Positions 41,940 to 50,892 of a stretch of DNA of 64,000 bases are shown here, one piece after another. The stretch comes from Nocardia wallacei. GTDB taxonomy: Bacteria; Actinomycetota; Actinomycetes; Mycobacteriales; Mycobacteriaceae. The stretch spans positions 1 to 64,000 of the forward strand of contig NZ_JARWOP010000354.1 in the NCBI RefSeq assembly GCF_029868745.1, given 5' to 3'. How positions within the stretch are numbered: position 1 is the first letter of the stretch; every line of letters begins with the position of its first letter. Position numbers and translations under genes: made by a program. The notes under the pieces were generated by a model, which did no database searches, was not told the origin of the DNA, and saw only the letters and a program-made list of their open reading frames with translations.

Positions 41940-43207
41940 CCACGGAATACCGGTACGGTCCGCAGCCGCGCCGCAACGACCCGGACTACATCAGCGCGAT
42001 GGAGCATTTCGAGTCGCTGACGCACGAGCAGATCCATGCCGGCACCCAGCGCATCGACGCCGGTGAGATCCTGCAGGCCTCGCTGGTGTGGCTGGAGGCC
42101 GCGGGCACCCTCACCACCTCCATGCCCTTGACGCGCAACGAGGTGGACCGGGCGATGAACGGCGCGGGCTGGCAGGGCGCGGCCGCCGACGCCGCCGACG
42201 CGTGCACCCGCGGCCTGGCCGAATCCGTCGAGGAGCTGGCCGCGATCATGGGCGAGGTCGGTGCCCGCCTGGGCGCGCTCGCCGCCGCGGCCGAAGCGGT
42301 GAAACTGGCCGTCGTGCCCCCCGGCAACTCCGGCCCGATCGGCGCGATCGCCCGAATCCTGGAGGCGGCACACGTCCTCGACGCCCAGCTGGCACAGGAG
42401 GCCCTGCGCCAAGAGGCGCTGCTGGCCATGAACATGATCTACAAGCCCGCCTACACCGCCGCAGGCACCGCAGTCCCAGCCCTCCCCGACTCCCCCGCCC
42501 TCCCCGGCGGCGCCCCCGACTCTTCCCCCACGAAACCCTCTGCTCCCCAATCCCTTCCACCGCAAAACTCGTCCCCACACACGGCACCACCACAGGATCC
42601 GGCCCCGCACACCGCTCCGCCACAGGATCCAGCGCCGCACACCGCGCCGCCACAAGGCTCCGTGCCCCCGCAGGACTCCGCACCCGGCCCGGATGGTCCG
42701 CAACCACCTCGGCCGGAGCCCCCCACTCCGGGACAGCAAGCACCCCAGCCGCCCCAATCCTCCACGCCGACAACGCCTACCCCACCCACACCATCGTCAC
42801 CCCCGCAGGACTCCACGCCCGGCCCGGACGGTCCGCAACCACCCCGGCCGGAGTCCCCCGCCCCGGGACAGCAGGCGCCCCAATCCTCCACGCCCACAAC
42901 TTCTCCGCCACCAGCCGCACCCACGCAACCGGCACCCATCCCCACGCCGGAGCACACGCCCACACCACCCCAACCCCCGACCGAGACGGCTCCACCACCC
43001 GCCGCGCCGCCACCGTCCCCAGTGCCTCCACCATCCCCGGCCCCCGAGCCCGCCCCGGCCCCGCCACCACACACGCCCCCACCCCCACTGGAGCCCGGCC
43101 CACCCCTCTCCGACGAGGAGGGCCAGCCCGGCATCACCGGCCCGATCCCGGACACCTCCAGCCCCACTACCCCCGAACAACCCGGAGTCAGCCCACCCGG
43201 CCGCTGA
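41936..43207 (+). CDS. PPE-like ESX substrate with long Pro-rich tail
   Basis: The predicted protein has 423 residues. The helical N-terminal 185 residues resemble the PPE fold: a hydrophobic helix pair with NGAGWQGAAADAADA containing the WxG turn (about residues 79-81), then long Ala-rich helices that would pair with the PE-like partner. Residues about 190-423 are extremely Pro/Ser/Thr-rich and repetitive, as in secreted wall-spanning tails. Translationally coupled to the PE-like gene. It probably crosses the envelope through an ESX system encoded elsewhere. The tail contains DNA-level duplications (see the repeat feature). Confidence 0.72.
   Translation: MTTEYRYGPQPRRNDPDYISAMEHFESLTHEQIHAGTQRIDAGEILQASLVWLEAAGTLTTSMPLTRNEVDRAMNGAGWQGAAADAADACTRGLAESVEELAAIMGEVGARLGALAAAAEAVKLAVVPPGNSGPIGAIARILEAAHVLDAQLAQEALRQEALLAMNMIYKPAYTAAGTAVPALPDSPALPGGAPDSSPTKPSAPQSLPPQNSSPHTAPPQDPAPHTAPPQDPAPHTAPPQGSVPPQDSAPGPDGPQPPRPEPPTPGQQAPQPPQSSTPTTPTPPTPSSPPQDSTPGPDGPQPPRPESPAPGQQAPQSSTPTTSPPPAAPTQPAPIPTPEHTPTPPQPPTETAPPPAAPPPSPVPPPSPAPEPAPAPPPHTPPPPLEPGPPLSDEEGQPGITGPIPDTSSPTTPEQPGVSPPGR
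42665..42900 (+). repeat. Long duplication inside the Pro-rich tail of the PPE-like gene
   Basis: About 100 bp at 42665-42776 recur with few changes at 42800-42900; both encode PQDS-PGPDGPQPPRPE followed by PGQQAPQ and SSTPTT. Three shorter 30-bp units encoding PAPHTAPPQD lie just before (about 42570-42660). Recombination or slippage could change tail length. Confidence 0.75.
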
Positions 43208-43280
43208 GCAACTCACCCGCCCCGCAACCCTGACACCACGACAGGTGACAGGGCATATCAGTCGACAGAGGAAATGCGCG

Positions 43281-43484
43281 ATGGTTTTCGCAGCCCGCCG
43301 GCCGGAACAACTCCACCATCAGCTGCACGAGACCATCCAAGTCGAACACCCCGACAACAACACGCTCATCACCGCGCCGTCGGAGGAACACCGCCCCCAA
43401 CGGGAGACGACACATCTCCTAGAACTTGCTCACGCAACCAAACGCGACCACGCCAACCTCCTACAGCGGCTGAGCGACGCATGA
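43281..43484 (+). CDS. Small hypothetical protein
   Basis: The predicted protein has 67 residues; AGAGGA lies about nine bases before the ATG. It is polar and His/Gln-rich (RRPEQLHHQLHETIQVEH) with a possible amphipathic helix at the end (LLELAHATKRDHANLL). It follows the PPE-like gene on the same strand by 73 bp. I do not recognise it, and codon use is less G/C-biased than in its neighbours. It may be real or chance. Confidence 0.35.
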   Translation: MVFAARRPEQLHHQLHETIQVEHPDNNTLITAPSEEHRPQRETTHLLELAHATKRDHANLLQRLSDA

Positions 43485-43795
43485 GCATTCGCTACCCGAG
43501 CGCCGAATAAAACACTCGAGGCGAGCACGCCGTTCGCCGGCAGCGGGATCGAGGACCGGAACTCGACATGGCCCCGGTCGTGGTCCCGCAGCCTGCCGTG
43601 CCCATCTGAGTTGGTGGTCCCCCGGCAGATCCCGTGAGCATCACGAAACAGTTCCGGCGATTGCTACTTATTGCCGGACCCCGCTGCCGTTTCTGCGGCG
43701 GCCGACCGAGCACGGCCGACAAATCCGGACTTGGCCGTGCTGCTGGACGGTGCCTTCGCACCTGCCGCTCGTTCGCCCCGCGTGATCGGTTCCTA
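43485..43795. other. Intergenic region without a supported gene
   Basis: These 311 bases hold only short frames with no family resemblance. The hairpin at 43709-43741 is the one clear element. Confidence 0.5.
43709..43741 (-). terminator. Hairpin downstream of proB
   Basis: A perfect 9-bp stem, AGCACGGCC (43709-43717) and GGCCGTGCT (43733-43741), with a 15-base loop lies 55 bp after the proB stop. There is no T-run, as is common in actinobacteria. Confidence 0.5.
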
Positions 43796-44923
43796 CTACA
43801 CCTTCACCAGATCGTCTGCGTGAATCACGGGGCGCTGCATGCCTTCCGGGAGGTCGGTGGTGGAGCGGCCGACCATGGTCTGTAGTTCGGTGCTGTCGTA
43901 TTCGGCGACGCCGCGGGCGACGACGTGGCCGTCGGGGGCGATCAGGTCGATGACGTCGCCGCCGTGGAAGCGGCCGCGGACGCCGGTGATGCCGGCGGCC
44001 AGGAGGGAGCGGCGGCATTGGGCGACGGCCTGTACCGCGCCCTCGTCGAGCAGCACCGCGCCGCGGCTGTCGGCGGCGTGCCGGACCCAGAACTTGCGGG
44101 CGGACAACCGAACCGGGCGGGCGGCGAAGGCAGTGCCGACGGAGGCGCCGGTGAGGGCGGCGGCGGCATCGGTCGCGGCCGCGAGCAATACCGGCACCCC
44201 GGCGTCGGCGGCGAGGCGGGCCGCCGACAGTTTCGACGCCATGCCGCCGGTGCCCAGCGCACCGCCGCTACCGGCGATCACGCCGTCCAGGTCGGCGCTG
44301 CTGCGCACCTCGGGGATGAAGTTCGCGGCGCCCTTGCGCGGGTCGCCGTCGTAGAGGCCGTCCACATCCGACAGCAGTACCAGCGCGTCCGCGCCGACCA
44401 GATGCGCGACCAGCGCCGCCAGCCGATCGTTGTCGCCGAAGCGGATCTCCTCGGTGGCGATGGTGTCGTTCTCGTTGACCACCGCGATCGCGTGCAGTGA
44501 GCGCAGCCGGTCCAGCGTCCGCTGGGCGTTGCGGTGGTGCTCGCGGCGCGAGAAGTCCCCGGCGGTCAGCAGCACCTGTCCGACCGTCCGCCCGTACCGC
44601 GCGAACGACGTACCCCAGGCGTGCGCCAGCGCCAGCTGCCCGACGCTCGCCGCCGCCTGTTTGGTAGCCAGATCCCTTGGCCGCGAAGACAATTTGAGTG
44701 GCGCGATCCCCGCCCCGATGGCGCCCGAGGACACCACGACGACATCGGACCCCGCCCGCATCCGCGCCTCGACCGCGTCGGCCAGCTTGTCCAGCCGTCC
44801 CGTATCGAGACCGCCCGCCAAACTGGTCAGCGCCGACGACCCGATCTTCACCACCACGCTGCGCGCGGTCGCGACGGCTTTGCGCGCCTCGCTGATGTCC
44901 TGACCCGAATCAACCTGCGTCAT
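43796..44923 (-). CDS. proB: Glutamate 5-kinase
   Basis: The predicted protein has 375 residues from ATG 44923. The amino-acid-kinase domain (about 18-270) shows VVVKIGSSALT, VVSSGAIGAGI, VVNENDTIATEEIRFGDND and GTGGMASKLSAARLA. A C-terminal PUA domain follows (about 290-370, GRFHGGDVIDLIAPDGHVVARG region). It phosphorylates L-glutamate with ATP, the first step of proline synthesis, and is normally inhibited by proline. It is downstream of obg (57 bp), as in Mycobacterium. Confidence 0.97.
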   Translation of the reverse strand: MTQVDSGQDISEARKAVATARSVVVKIGSSALTSLAGGLDTGRLDKLADAVEARMRAGSDVVVVSSGAIGAGIAPLKLSSRPRDLATKQAAASVGQLALAHAWGTSFARYGRTVGQVLLTAGDFSRREHHRNAQRTLDRLRSLHAIAVVNENDTIATEEIRFGDNDRLAALVAHLVGADALVLLSDVDGLYDGDPRKGAANFIPEVRSSADLDGVIAGSGGALGTGGMASKLSAARLAADAGVPVLLAAATDAAAALTGASVGTAFAARPVRLSARKFWVRHAADSRGAVLLDEGAVQAVAQCRRSLLAAGITGVRGRFHGGDVIDLIAPDGHVVARGVAEYDSTELQTMVGRSTTDLPEGMQRPVIHADDLVKV

Positions 44924-44980
44924 AACAGAACTCACTCCACAACACCGAACATCGTTGCGCCGCGGCACCGTTCGACGGCC

Positions 44981-46441
44981 TCACTGGCCGTCCTCGTCCT
45001 CCGAGACCAGCCCGCGCCGCACCCGGGAGGCGTGCTTGCGCTCGGCCGCCGAGATGCGTTCGGTCTGATCGAGCCGGGGATCGGTACCGCGGCCGGTCAT
45101 CACCAGATCCACGCCCGCGGAGATCTGCGGTTCCCACTCGAAGCTGATGTCGCCGATGGTGACCGGCGCGCCGGGCTCGGCGCCCAGCCGCTCCAGTTCC
45201 GCCTCCACGCCCAGCCGGGCCAGCCGGTCGGCCAGGAAGCCGACGGCCTCGTCGTTGTCGAACTGAGTCTGGCGCACCCAGCGCTCCGGGCGCTCGCCGC
45301 GCACGATGAAGCCGCCCTCGACCTCCGGGTCGACGGCCACCGTGAAGCCGCTCTCGCCCCGCACCACCGGCCGGATGACCGGGCGCTTCGGCGCCGCCTT
45401 CGGATGCGCCTCCCGGTACTCACGGATCAGTTCGGCCAGCGCGAAGGTCAACTGCCGCAAGCCTTCCCGGCTCACCGCCGAGATCCGGAAAACCGGCCAG
45501 CCGCGCGTGGCGAACTCCGGCGTCACCAGCTCGGCCAGTTCCTCGGCGTCGGGAATGTCGACCTTGTTGAGGATCACCACGCGCGGCCGATCGGCCAGAT
45601 CGCCGAGACCCGCATCGGCCTGCAGCGCGGGCTGATACGCGGCCAGCTCCGCTTCCAGAGCGTCGACGTCCGACACCGGATCCCGGCCGGGCTCCAGGGT
45701 GGCGCAGTCCACCACGTGCGCCAGCACCGCGCACCGCTCGAGGTGGCGCAGGAAGTCCAGGCCCAGGCCGCGTCCCTCGCTCGCCCCCGGGATCAGACCG
45801 GGCACGTCGGCGATGGTGAAGGTGGTGTCGCCACTGGACACCACGCCCAGATTCGGCACCAGCGTGGTGAAGGGGTAGTCGGCGATCTTCGGCTTGGCCG
45901 CGGACAGCACCGACACCAGCGACGACTTACCGGCCGAAGGAAATCCGACGAGCCCGACATCGGCGACCGATTTCAGCTCGAGGACGAGATCGCGCTCCTC
46001 GCCCTCCTCGCCGAGCAGCGCGAAGCCGGGCGCCTTGCGGGCCCGCGACACCAGGGCCGCGTTGCCGAGTCCGCCGCGGCCGCCGCGGGCCGCCACGAAC
46101 CGGGTGCCCGCCCCGATCAGGTCCGCGACGATATCGCCGTCCGGGCCGATCACGACGGTCCCGTCCGGCACCTTCAGCAGCAGCTCACCGCCCTGCTTGC
46201 CGTTGCGGTTGCCGCCCTCGCCGGGCTTGCCGTTGCCCGCCTGGGCGTGCGGATGGAAGTGGAAGTCCAGCAGGGTGTGCACATTGGGGTCGACCTCGAG
46301 GATCACGTCCCCGCCGTTGCCCCCGTCCCCACCGTCGGGCCCACCCAACGGCTTGAACTTCTCCCGATGCACCGAAGCACATCCGTGCCCGCCCTTACCG
46401 GCGCGCACATGCAGCACGACGCGATCGATGAACTTGGACAT
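44981..46441 (-). CDS. obg: GTPase Obg/CgtA
   Basis: The predicted protein has 486 residues from ATG 46441; an in-frame ATG at 46453 is possible. The glycine-rich Obg fold (1-159) includes GGPDGGDGGNGGDV. The G domain (about 160-335) carries GFPSAGKSS (G1), a switch I PFTT, DVPG (G3), NKVD (G4) and SAVS (G5). The C-terminal OCT domain, typical of Gram-positives, follows, with an acidic tail. Obg is an essential ribosome-associated GTPase for 50S assembly. Located after rpmA, separated by a terminator-like hairpin that may attenuate transcription. Confidence 0.97.
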   Translation of the reverse strand: MSKFIDRVVLHVRAGKGGHGCASVHREKFKPLGGPDGGDGGNGGDVILEVDPNVHTLLDFHFHPHAQAGNGKPGEGGNRNGKQGGELLLKVPDGTVVIGPDGDIVADLIGAGTRFVAARGGRGGLGNAALVSRARKAPGFALLGEEGEERDLVLELKSVADVGLVGFPSAGKSSLVSVLSAAKPKIADYPFTTLVPNLGVVSSGDTTFTIADVPGLIPGASEGRGLGLDFLRHLERCAVLAHVVDCATLEPGRDPVSDVDALEAELAAYQPALQADAGLGDLADRPRVVILNKVDIPDAEELAELVTPEFATRGWPVFRISAVSREGLRQLTFALAELIREYREAHPKAAPKRPVIRPVVRGESGFTVAVDPEVEGGFIVRGERPERWVRQTQFDNDEAVGFLADRLARLGVEAELERLGAEPGAPVTIGDISFEWEPQISAGVDLVMTGRGTDPRLDQTERISAAERKHASRVRRGLVSEDEDGQ

Positions 46442-46481
46442 ATTCCTGATCATCCTCCTTCTCGAATGGTCGGCTGCAACA

Positions 46482-46515
46482 GAAAACGGGCCAGGGTGTT
46501 TGTCACCCTGACCCG
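46482..46515 (-). terminator. Hairpin with T-run between rpmA and obg
   Basis: On the minus strand a 12-bp stem, CGGGTCAGGGTG with CACCCTGGCCCG (46487-46515, one G-T pair), is followed by GTTTT. It resembles a Rho-independent terminator, so it probably reduces readthrough from the ribosomal-protein genes into obg. Confidence 0.65.
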
Positions 46516-46547
46516 CTTTCGAAGTGTGGTGGAAGGCTCCGCGCGGC

Positions 46548-46814
46548 TCAGGCCTGCGTCGGCTCCGGAACCACGATGTTGACGGTCTTGCGGCCACGCT
46601 TGGTGCCGAACTTGACCGCGCCCGCCTCGAGGGCGAACAGCGTGTCGTCACCGCCGCGGCCGACGTTCACGCCCGGGTGGAAGTGCGTGCCGCGCTGACG
46701 GACCAGGATCTCGCCGGCCTTGACGGCCTGGCCGCCGAAGCGCTTCACGCCGAGCCGCTGGGCATTCGAGTCGCGACCGTTACGAGAGCTGGACGCACCC
46801 TTCTTATGTGCCAT
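46548..46814 (-). CDS. rpmA: 50S ribosomal protein L27
   Basis: The predicted protein has 88 residues. MAHKKGASSSRNGRDSNAQR is the standard L27 N-terminus, and KRFGGQAVKAGEILVRQRG is the family signature region. L27 reaches the peptidyl-transferase centre. It is 43 bp downstream of rplU and shares its transcript. Confidence 0.98.
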   Translation of the reverse strand: MAHKKGASSSRNGRDSNAQRLGVKRFGGQAVKAGEILVRQRGTHFHPGVNVGRGGDDTLFALEAGAVKFGTKRGRKTVNIVVPEPTQA

Positions 46815-46857
46815 GGTTGTTGAACTCCTCGTACTTGGGGTGAAACCCCGTAGTCGC

Positions 46858-47169
46858 TTACTTGATGCCGGTGACCTTCAGGACCGTCAGCTTCTGACGG
46901 TGGCCCTGACGCTTGTGGTAGCCGGTCTTGTTCTTGAACTTGTGGATGCGGATCTTCGGGCCCTTGGTCTGCTCGACGACCTCGGCGGACACCGACACCT
47001 TGGCCAGCTTGTCCGCATCGGTGGTCAGCTCCGAGCCGTTGACGACCAGCACCGGCGCCAGCGACACCGCCGCGCCCGGTTCACCCTCGATCTTCTCGAC
47101 CTTCACCAGGTCACCGACCGCGACCTTGTACTGCTTTCCGCCGGTCTTGACGATCGCGTACGTTGCCAT
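46858..47169 (-). CDS. rplU: 50S ribosomal protein L21
   Basis: The predicted protein has 103 residues. MATYAIVKTGGKQYKVAVGD is the L21 start, and the C-terminal signature KFKNKTGYHKRQGHRQ binds 23S rRNA. First gene of the rplU-rpmA-obg-proB group. Confidence 0.98.
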   Translation of the reverse strand: MATYAIVKTGGKQYKVAVGDLVKVEKIEGEPGAAVSLAPVLVVNGSELTTDADKLAKVSVSAEVVEQTKGPKIRIHKFKNKTGYHKRQGHRQKLTVLKVTGIK

Positions 47170-47354
47170 CGGTCGGCTACCCTCTTCCTCTACTAGTGCT
47201 CGGCACTTTGCTCATGCGACGACTCCCGGTCGACAACCGGAGACCGCCGTACGTCTGGTCTGGTAATCACGCTGCTTCCGCGCTGCGCTTCGAGAAGCGC
47301 CACAGCTTTCAGGTGACACAGCGCAATGCTGTCACCGAGCAGCGACTGGCCAAG

Positions 47355-47382
47355 ATTACAGGACCCGCACCCGCCCGGCCAA
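47355..47382 (-). promoter_or_regulatory. Putative promoter of rplU-rpmA-obg-proB
   Basis: On the minus strand TTGGCC (47377-47382) and TGTAAT (47355-47360) are 16 bp apart, about 185 bp before the rplU start, directly after the rne terminator. The long leader would allow regulation by structure. Confidence 0.35.
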
Positions 47383-47409
47383 ACCGGGGTGACGCCCGAG
47401 CGCGAACGC

Positions 47410-47442
47410 CGACGGCCCGCACCGATCCGGTGCGGGCCGTCG
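47410..47442 (-). terminator. Strong hairpin terminator of rne
   Basis: The arms CGACGGCCCGCACCG (47410-47424) and CGGTGCGGGCCGTCG (47428-47442) are perfectly complementary over 15 bp with a 3-base loop. The hairpin begins 13 bp after the rne stop codon. Confidence 0.8.
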
Positions 47443-47454
47443 CTGGTCCTACCC

Positions 47455-50400
47455 TCAGTTCGGCTGTTCCGGCGCTCCCGCGGCCCGTCCGGCGGACCGG
47501 CGGCGCGGACGGCTGCGCGGCTCGACCGGAGCGGCGGGGATGTCGGTGAAGTCGACGGCCGGCTGTTCCTGCTCCGCGCTGGAGAGCACGAACACCGCGC
47601 CCTCGCTGTCGGTGCTGGGAGCCGCGGTGGTGCGCGCCACCCGGCGACGCCCCCGGCGGGCGCCGGCGGCCTGCTCACCGGTCGAAGCGTCGCCGACGCT
47701 CTCGGTCGCAGTGCCCTCGGCGATCGTGGCCGCAGCGTCACCGGCCTCGGCGTCATCACCCTCGGCGTCACCCTCGACCTCGGCGGCAGCAACCTCGCCT
47801 TCGTCCCCGGACGTCGCAACGGATTCCGGCGCGGCGCCGGACACCGCGGGGGTCTCGGATACCACATCGGCGTCGGCCGCCTCGGCCACCGACCGACCGA
47901 CACCGGACTCTTCGGCATCGCTCGCCGTCGCCGCTTCCCGCTCCTCCGCCTCGGCCGCGTTCGCCGCGGCCTCGGCTCGCAGTGCGGCCGACCGGCTGCC
48001 ACGCCGGGCCCGCCGTCGCGACCGCCCCGGCGTACTCTCTTCCGAGCCCGCGCGATCGGTGGTCCGGCTCGTGCCCGAATCCGCCTGCGCCGCAGTCGAA
48101 GACATCACCTCGAGGTCGGCCTCGGCGGCTTCCTGCACCGCCTCGGCGGCCGCCACCGCGAGATCGGCCTCGACGGTCGCCACCGTGGCGGCCTCCTCGG
48201 CTTGATGCGCGGCCATCGCCAGCGCCACCGGATGAGCCCGCTTGACGGCCGCGTCCTCCTCGGTGTGCGGCTCGGCCGGTGCGGCGGTCCCGTTGGTGGC
48301 GGGCGCGACCGGCGCGGGCGCCGGTGTCTTGTCCTTGCGGCGGCGACGGCCCTCGCGACGGCCGCCGCTCTCCTCGACGGCCGGCGTCTCGACCGGATAG
48401 TTGTGCACCAGGATGCCGCGCCCGTGGCAGTGCTCGCAGGTGGTGGAGAACGCCTCGACCAGCCCGGTACCCAGCTTCTTGCGGGTCATCTGCACCAGAC
48501 CCAGCGAGGTCACCTCGGACACCTGGTGCCGGGTGCGGTCGCGGCCCAGCGCCTCGGTCAGGCGGCGCAGCACCAGATCCCGGTTCGACTCGAGCACCAT
48601 GTCGATAAAGTCGACCACGATCATGCCGCCGATATCGCGCAGACGCATCTGCCGCACGATCTCCTCGGCCGCCTCCAGGTTGTTCCGGGTGACCGTCTCT
48701 TCCAGGTTGCTGCCGCCCGCGCCGGTGAACTTGCCGGTGTTGACGTCGATGACGGTCATGGCCTCGGTACGGTCGATGACCAGGGTGCCGCCGGAGGGCA
48801 GCCACACCTTGCGGTCGAGCGCCTTGGCCAGCTGCTCGTCGATGCGGAAGCTGCCGAAGACGTCGACGTTCGTGTTCTCGTGCCGCTCGACGCGGGTCAG
48901 CAGATCCGGCGCCACCGTGCGGATGTAGTTCTCGACCGTGGTCCAGGACCGGTCGCCCTCGATGACCAGCTTCGAGAAGTCCTCGTTGAACAGGTCGCGG
49001 ATCACCTTGACCAGCAGGTCGGGCTCCTCGTAGAGCGTCTTCGGCGCTCCGGAGCCGTTCTTGGACTGGTTCTCGATGGTCTTCCAGGTGGCCTGCAGCC
49101 GCTCCACGTCGCGAGCCAGTTCGTTCTCAGCGACGCCCTCGGACGCGGTGCGGATGATGACCCCGGCATCCTGCGGCACGATGTCGCGCAGGATCTCCTT
49201 GAGCCGCTTGCGCTCGGTGTCGGGCAGCTTGCGGCTGATACCGGTGGACGAGCCGCCCGGCACGTAGACCAGGAAGCGGCCGGCCAGCGAGATCTGCGTG
49301 GTCAGCCGGGCGCCCTTGTGCCCGACCGGGTCCTTGGAGACCTGCACCAGCACGGTGTCGCCGGGCTTGAGCGCCTGCTCGATCTTGCGCTCCTTGCCGC
49401 CGAGCCCGGCGGCCTCCCAATTCACCTCGCCCGCGTACAGCACGCCGTTGCGGCCGCGGCCGATGTCGACGAACGCGGCCTCCATGCTGGGCAGCACGTT
49501 CTGCACCTTGCCCAGGTACACGTTGCCGACCATGGACGCCTGACCGCTGCTGGTCACGAAGTGTTCGACCAGGATGTTGTCCTCGAGCACGGCGACCTGA
49601 ACGGTCGCGGCCGGGTGCTCGGAGAAGGTCTTCTCCCGCACCACCATGACGCGGTCCACCGATTCGCGGCGGGCCAGGAACTCCGACTCGGTCAGGATCG
49701 GCGGGCGGCGACGGCCGGCCTCACGCCCGTCGCGCCGGCGCTGCCGCTTGGCCTCGAGGCGCGTCGAGCCGCTGATGCCCTGCACCTCGTCGCCGGAGCC
49801 GCGGCGCTTGTTGCGCGGCTCGCGCTCGTGCACAACGGTGTTCGGCGGATCGTCCTCGCTCGCCTCTGGTTCGGCGTCCTCCCCCGCCTTGCGACGGCGA
49901 CGACGGCGACGACGGCGGCTGGAGCCCTCCGGCACGGCGTCGTCGTCGGACCCGTTCTCGGCGGATTCGTCGTCCTCGGAGGCGGAGTCGTCCTCGGAGT
50001 TCTGCTCGTCCTCGTTGTCGTCGTCCTGGTCGCTGTGCTGTTCGCCACGTCCGCGGCCGCGACCGCGACGACCCCGGCGACGGCGGCGTGAGCGGTTGCT
50101 GTCGTCACCGTCGTCGCGGGACTGGTCGTCGTCCCACGAGTTCTCGGTGTCGTCGGTGTCGGCGTCGGCGTCGTCGGCCTGCTGTTCGGCCGGCTTGCTC
50201 GGCTCCGCCGCGGCGGGAGGCTCGGGCGCGGCCTCCTCGACCGGCGCGGCCTTCTTCTCTTCCTCGGGCGGGGCCTGCCGCTCGGCACGCAGCTTGCGCC
50301 GCATCTCCTGGGCGGCGGTCGCGTCGGGCGGCAGGAACAGCGGCGCGGCCACCACGGCGGGCGGCTCGAAGGCTACCGGCTCGGGAGCGGGCGGTTCGGG

Positions 50401-50892
50401 GGCGTGGAAGGGACTGGTGAACAACGACTGCCGCAGCGGACGGTCGGGAGTAGCCGGTTCGGACCGCGCGGTCTCGGACGACGGCGGCTCGGCGGACTCC
50501 GCGCCACCGCTCGCTGCCGCCGTGCCGACGGATACCGCGGTCCGCGTGGACGCCTGCGAGCTCTCCGGCTCGGCGGGCTCCGCGGTATCGGCAGGCGCGG
50601 CGGCGGGCTCGGCGGGCGGCGCGGCAGTGCCCGGCTCCGAAGCCTCGGGGACGAGCGCCTCCCGCACCGATTCGGCAACCGTGCGGTCCAGGCTGGACTG
50701 CGCGCTGCGGGCCTCGGCGCCCAGTTCGGTCAGATGGGCCAGAATGCGTTTGCTGGTGGTGCCGAGCAGTTTTGCCAGCGCATGGACCCGGATACGTTCG
50801 GGCAACTGCGCCGCCTCCCCTGCCCCGGCCGCCTCTTCGGAAGCGGGTTCACCATTACTTTTCGACGTTCCCAGCGGCTCTTGATCGGCCAC
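47455..50892 (-). CDS. rne: Ribonuclease E/G with N-terminal IF2_N-like domain
   Basis: The predicted protein has 1145 residues from GTG 50892, preceded by GAGGAGA. Residues about 27-67 (RVHALAKLLGTTSKRILAHL) are an IF2_N-like small domain, then a long acidic, Arg- and Glu-rich disordered region to about 400. The catalytic core includes an S1 RNA-binding part (VYLGKVQNVLPSMEAAFVDIG), the DNase-I-like site with RDIGGMIVVDFIDM (near 750) and the zinc link CEHCHGRG (near 818). A second Ala/Glu-rich tail ends in an Arg-rich patch. It performs mRNA decay and rRNA maturation at a degradosome. Ordered with ndk, folC and valS as in Mycobacterium. Confidence 0.96.
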   Translation of the reverse strand: MADQEPLGTSKSNGEPASEEAAGAGEAAQLPERIRVHALAKLLGTTSKRILAHLTELGAEARSAQSSLDRTVAESVREALVPEASEPGTAAPPAEPAAAPADTAEPAEPESSQASTRTAVSVGTAAASGGAESAEPPSSETARSEPATPDRPLRQSLFTSPFHAPEPPAPEPVAFEPPAVVAAPLFLPPDATAAQEMRRKLRAERQAPPEEEKKAAPVEEAAPEPPAAAEPSKPAEQQADDADADTDDTENSWDDDQSRDDGDDSNRSRRRRRGRRGRGRGRGEQHSDQDDDNEDEQNSEDDSASEDDESAENGSDDDAVPEGSSRRRRRRRRRKAGEDAEPEASEDDPPNTVVHEREPRNKRRGSGDEVQGISGSTRLEAKRQRRRDGREAGRRRPPILTESEFLARRESVDRVMVVREKTFSEHPAATVQVAVLEDNILVEHFVTSSGQASMVGNVYLGKVQNVLPSMEAAFVDIGRGRNGVLYAGEVNWEAAGLGGKERKIEQALKPGDTVLVQVSKDPVGHKGARLTTQISLAGRFLVYVPGGSSTGISRKLPDTERKRLKEILRDIVPQDAGVIIRTASEGVAENELARDVERLQATWKTIENQSKNGSGAPKTLYEEPDLLVKVIRDLFNEDFSKLVIEGDRSWTTVENYIRTVAPDLLTRVERHENTNVDVFGSFRIDEQLAKALDRKVWLPSGGTLVIDRTEAMTVIDVNTGKFTGAGGSNLEETVTRNNLEAAEEIVRQMRLRDIGGMIVVDFIDMVLESNRDLVLRRLTEALGRDRTRHQVSEVTSLGLVQMTRKKLGTGLVEAFSTTCEHCHGRGILVHNYPVETPAVEESGGRREGRRRRKDKTPAPAPVAPATNGTAAPAEPHTEEDAAVKRAHPVALAMAAHQAEEAATVATVEADLAVAAAEAVQEAAEADLEVMSSTAAQADSGTSRTTDRAGSEESTPGRSRRRARRGSRSAALRAEAAANAAEAEEREAATASDAEESGVGRSVAEAADADVVSETPAVSGAAPESVATSGDEGEVAAAEVEGDAEGDDAEAGDAAATIAEGTATESVGDASTGEQAAGARRGRRRVARTTAAPSTDSEGAVFVLSSAEQEQPAVDFTDIPAAPVEPRSRPRRRSAGRAAGAPEQPN

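Noticed and set aside
43634..43885. Plus-strand frame with CRFCGG resembling a zinc knuckle
   Set aside because: There is one isolated cysteine pair, no ribosome site, and overlap with the proB 3' end and its hairpin.
47326..50091. A 921-codon plus-strand frame opposite rne
   Set aside because: It is repetitive shadow sequence from the Ala/Glu/Arg-rich RNase E tails.
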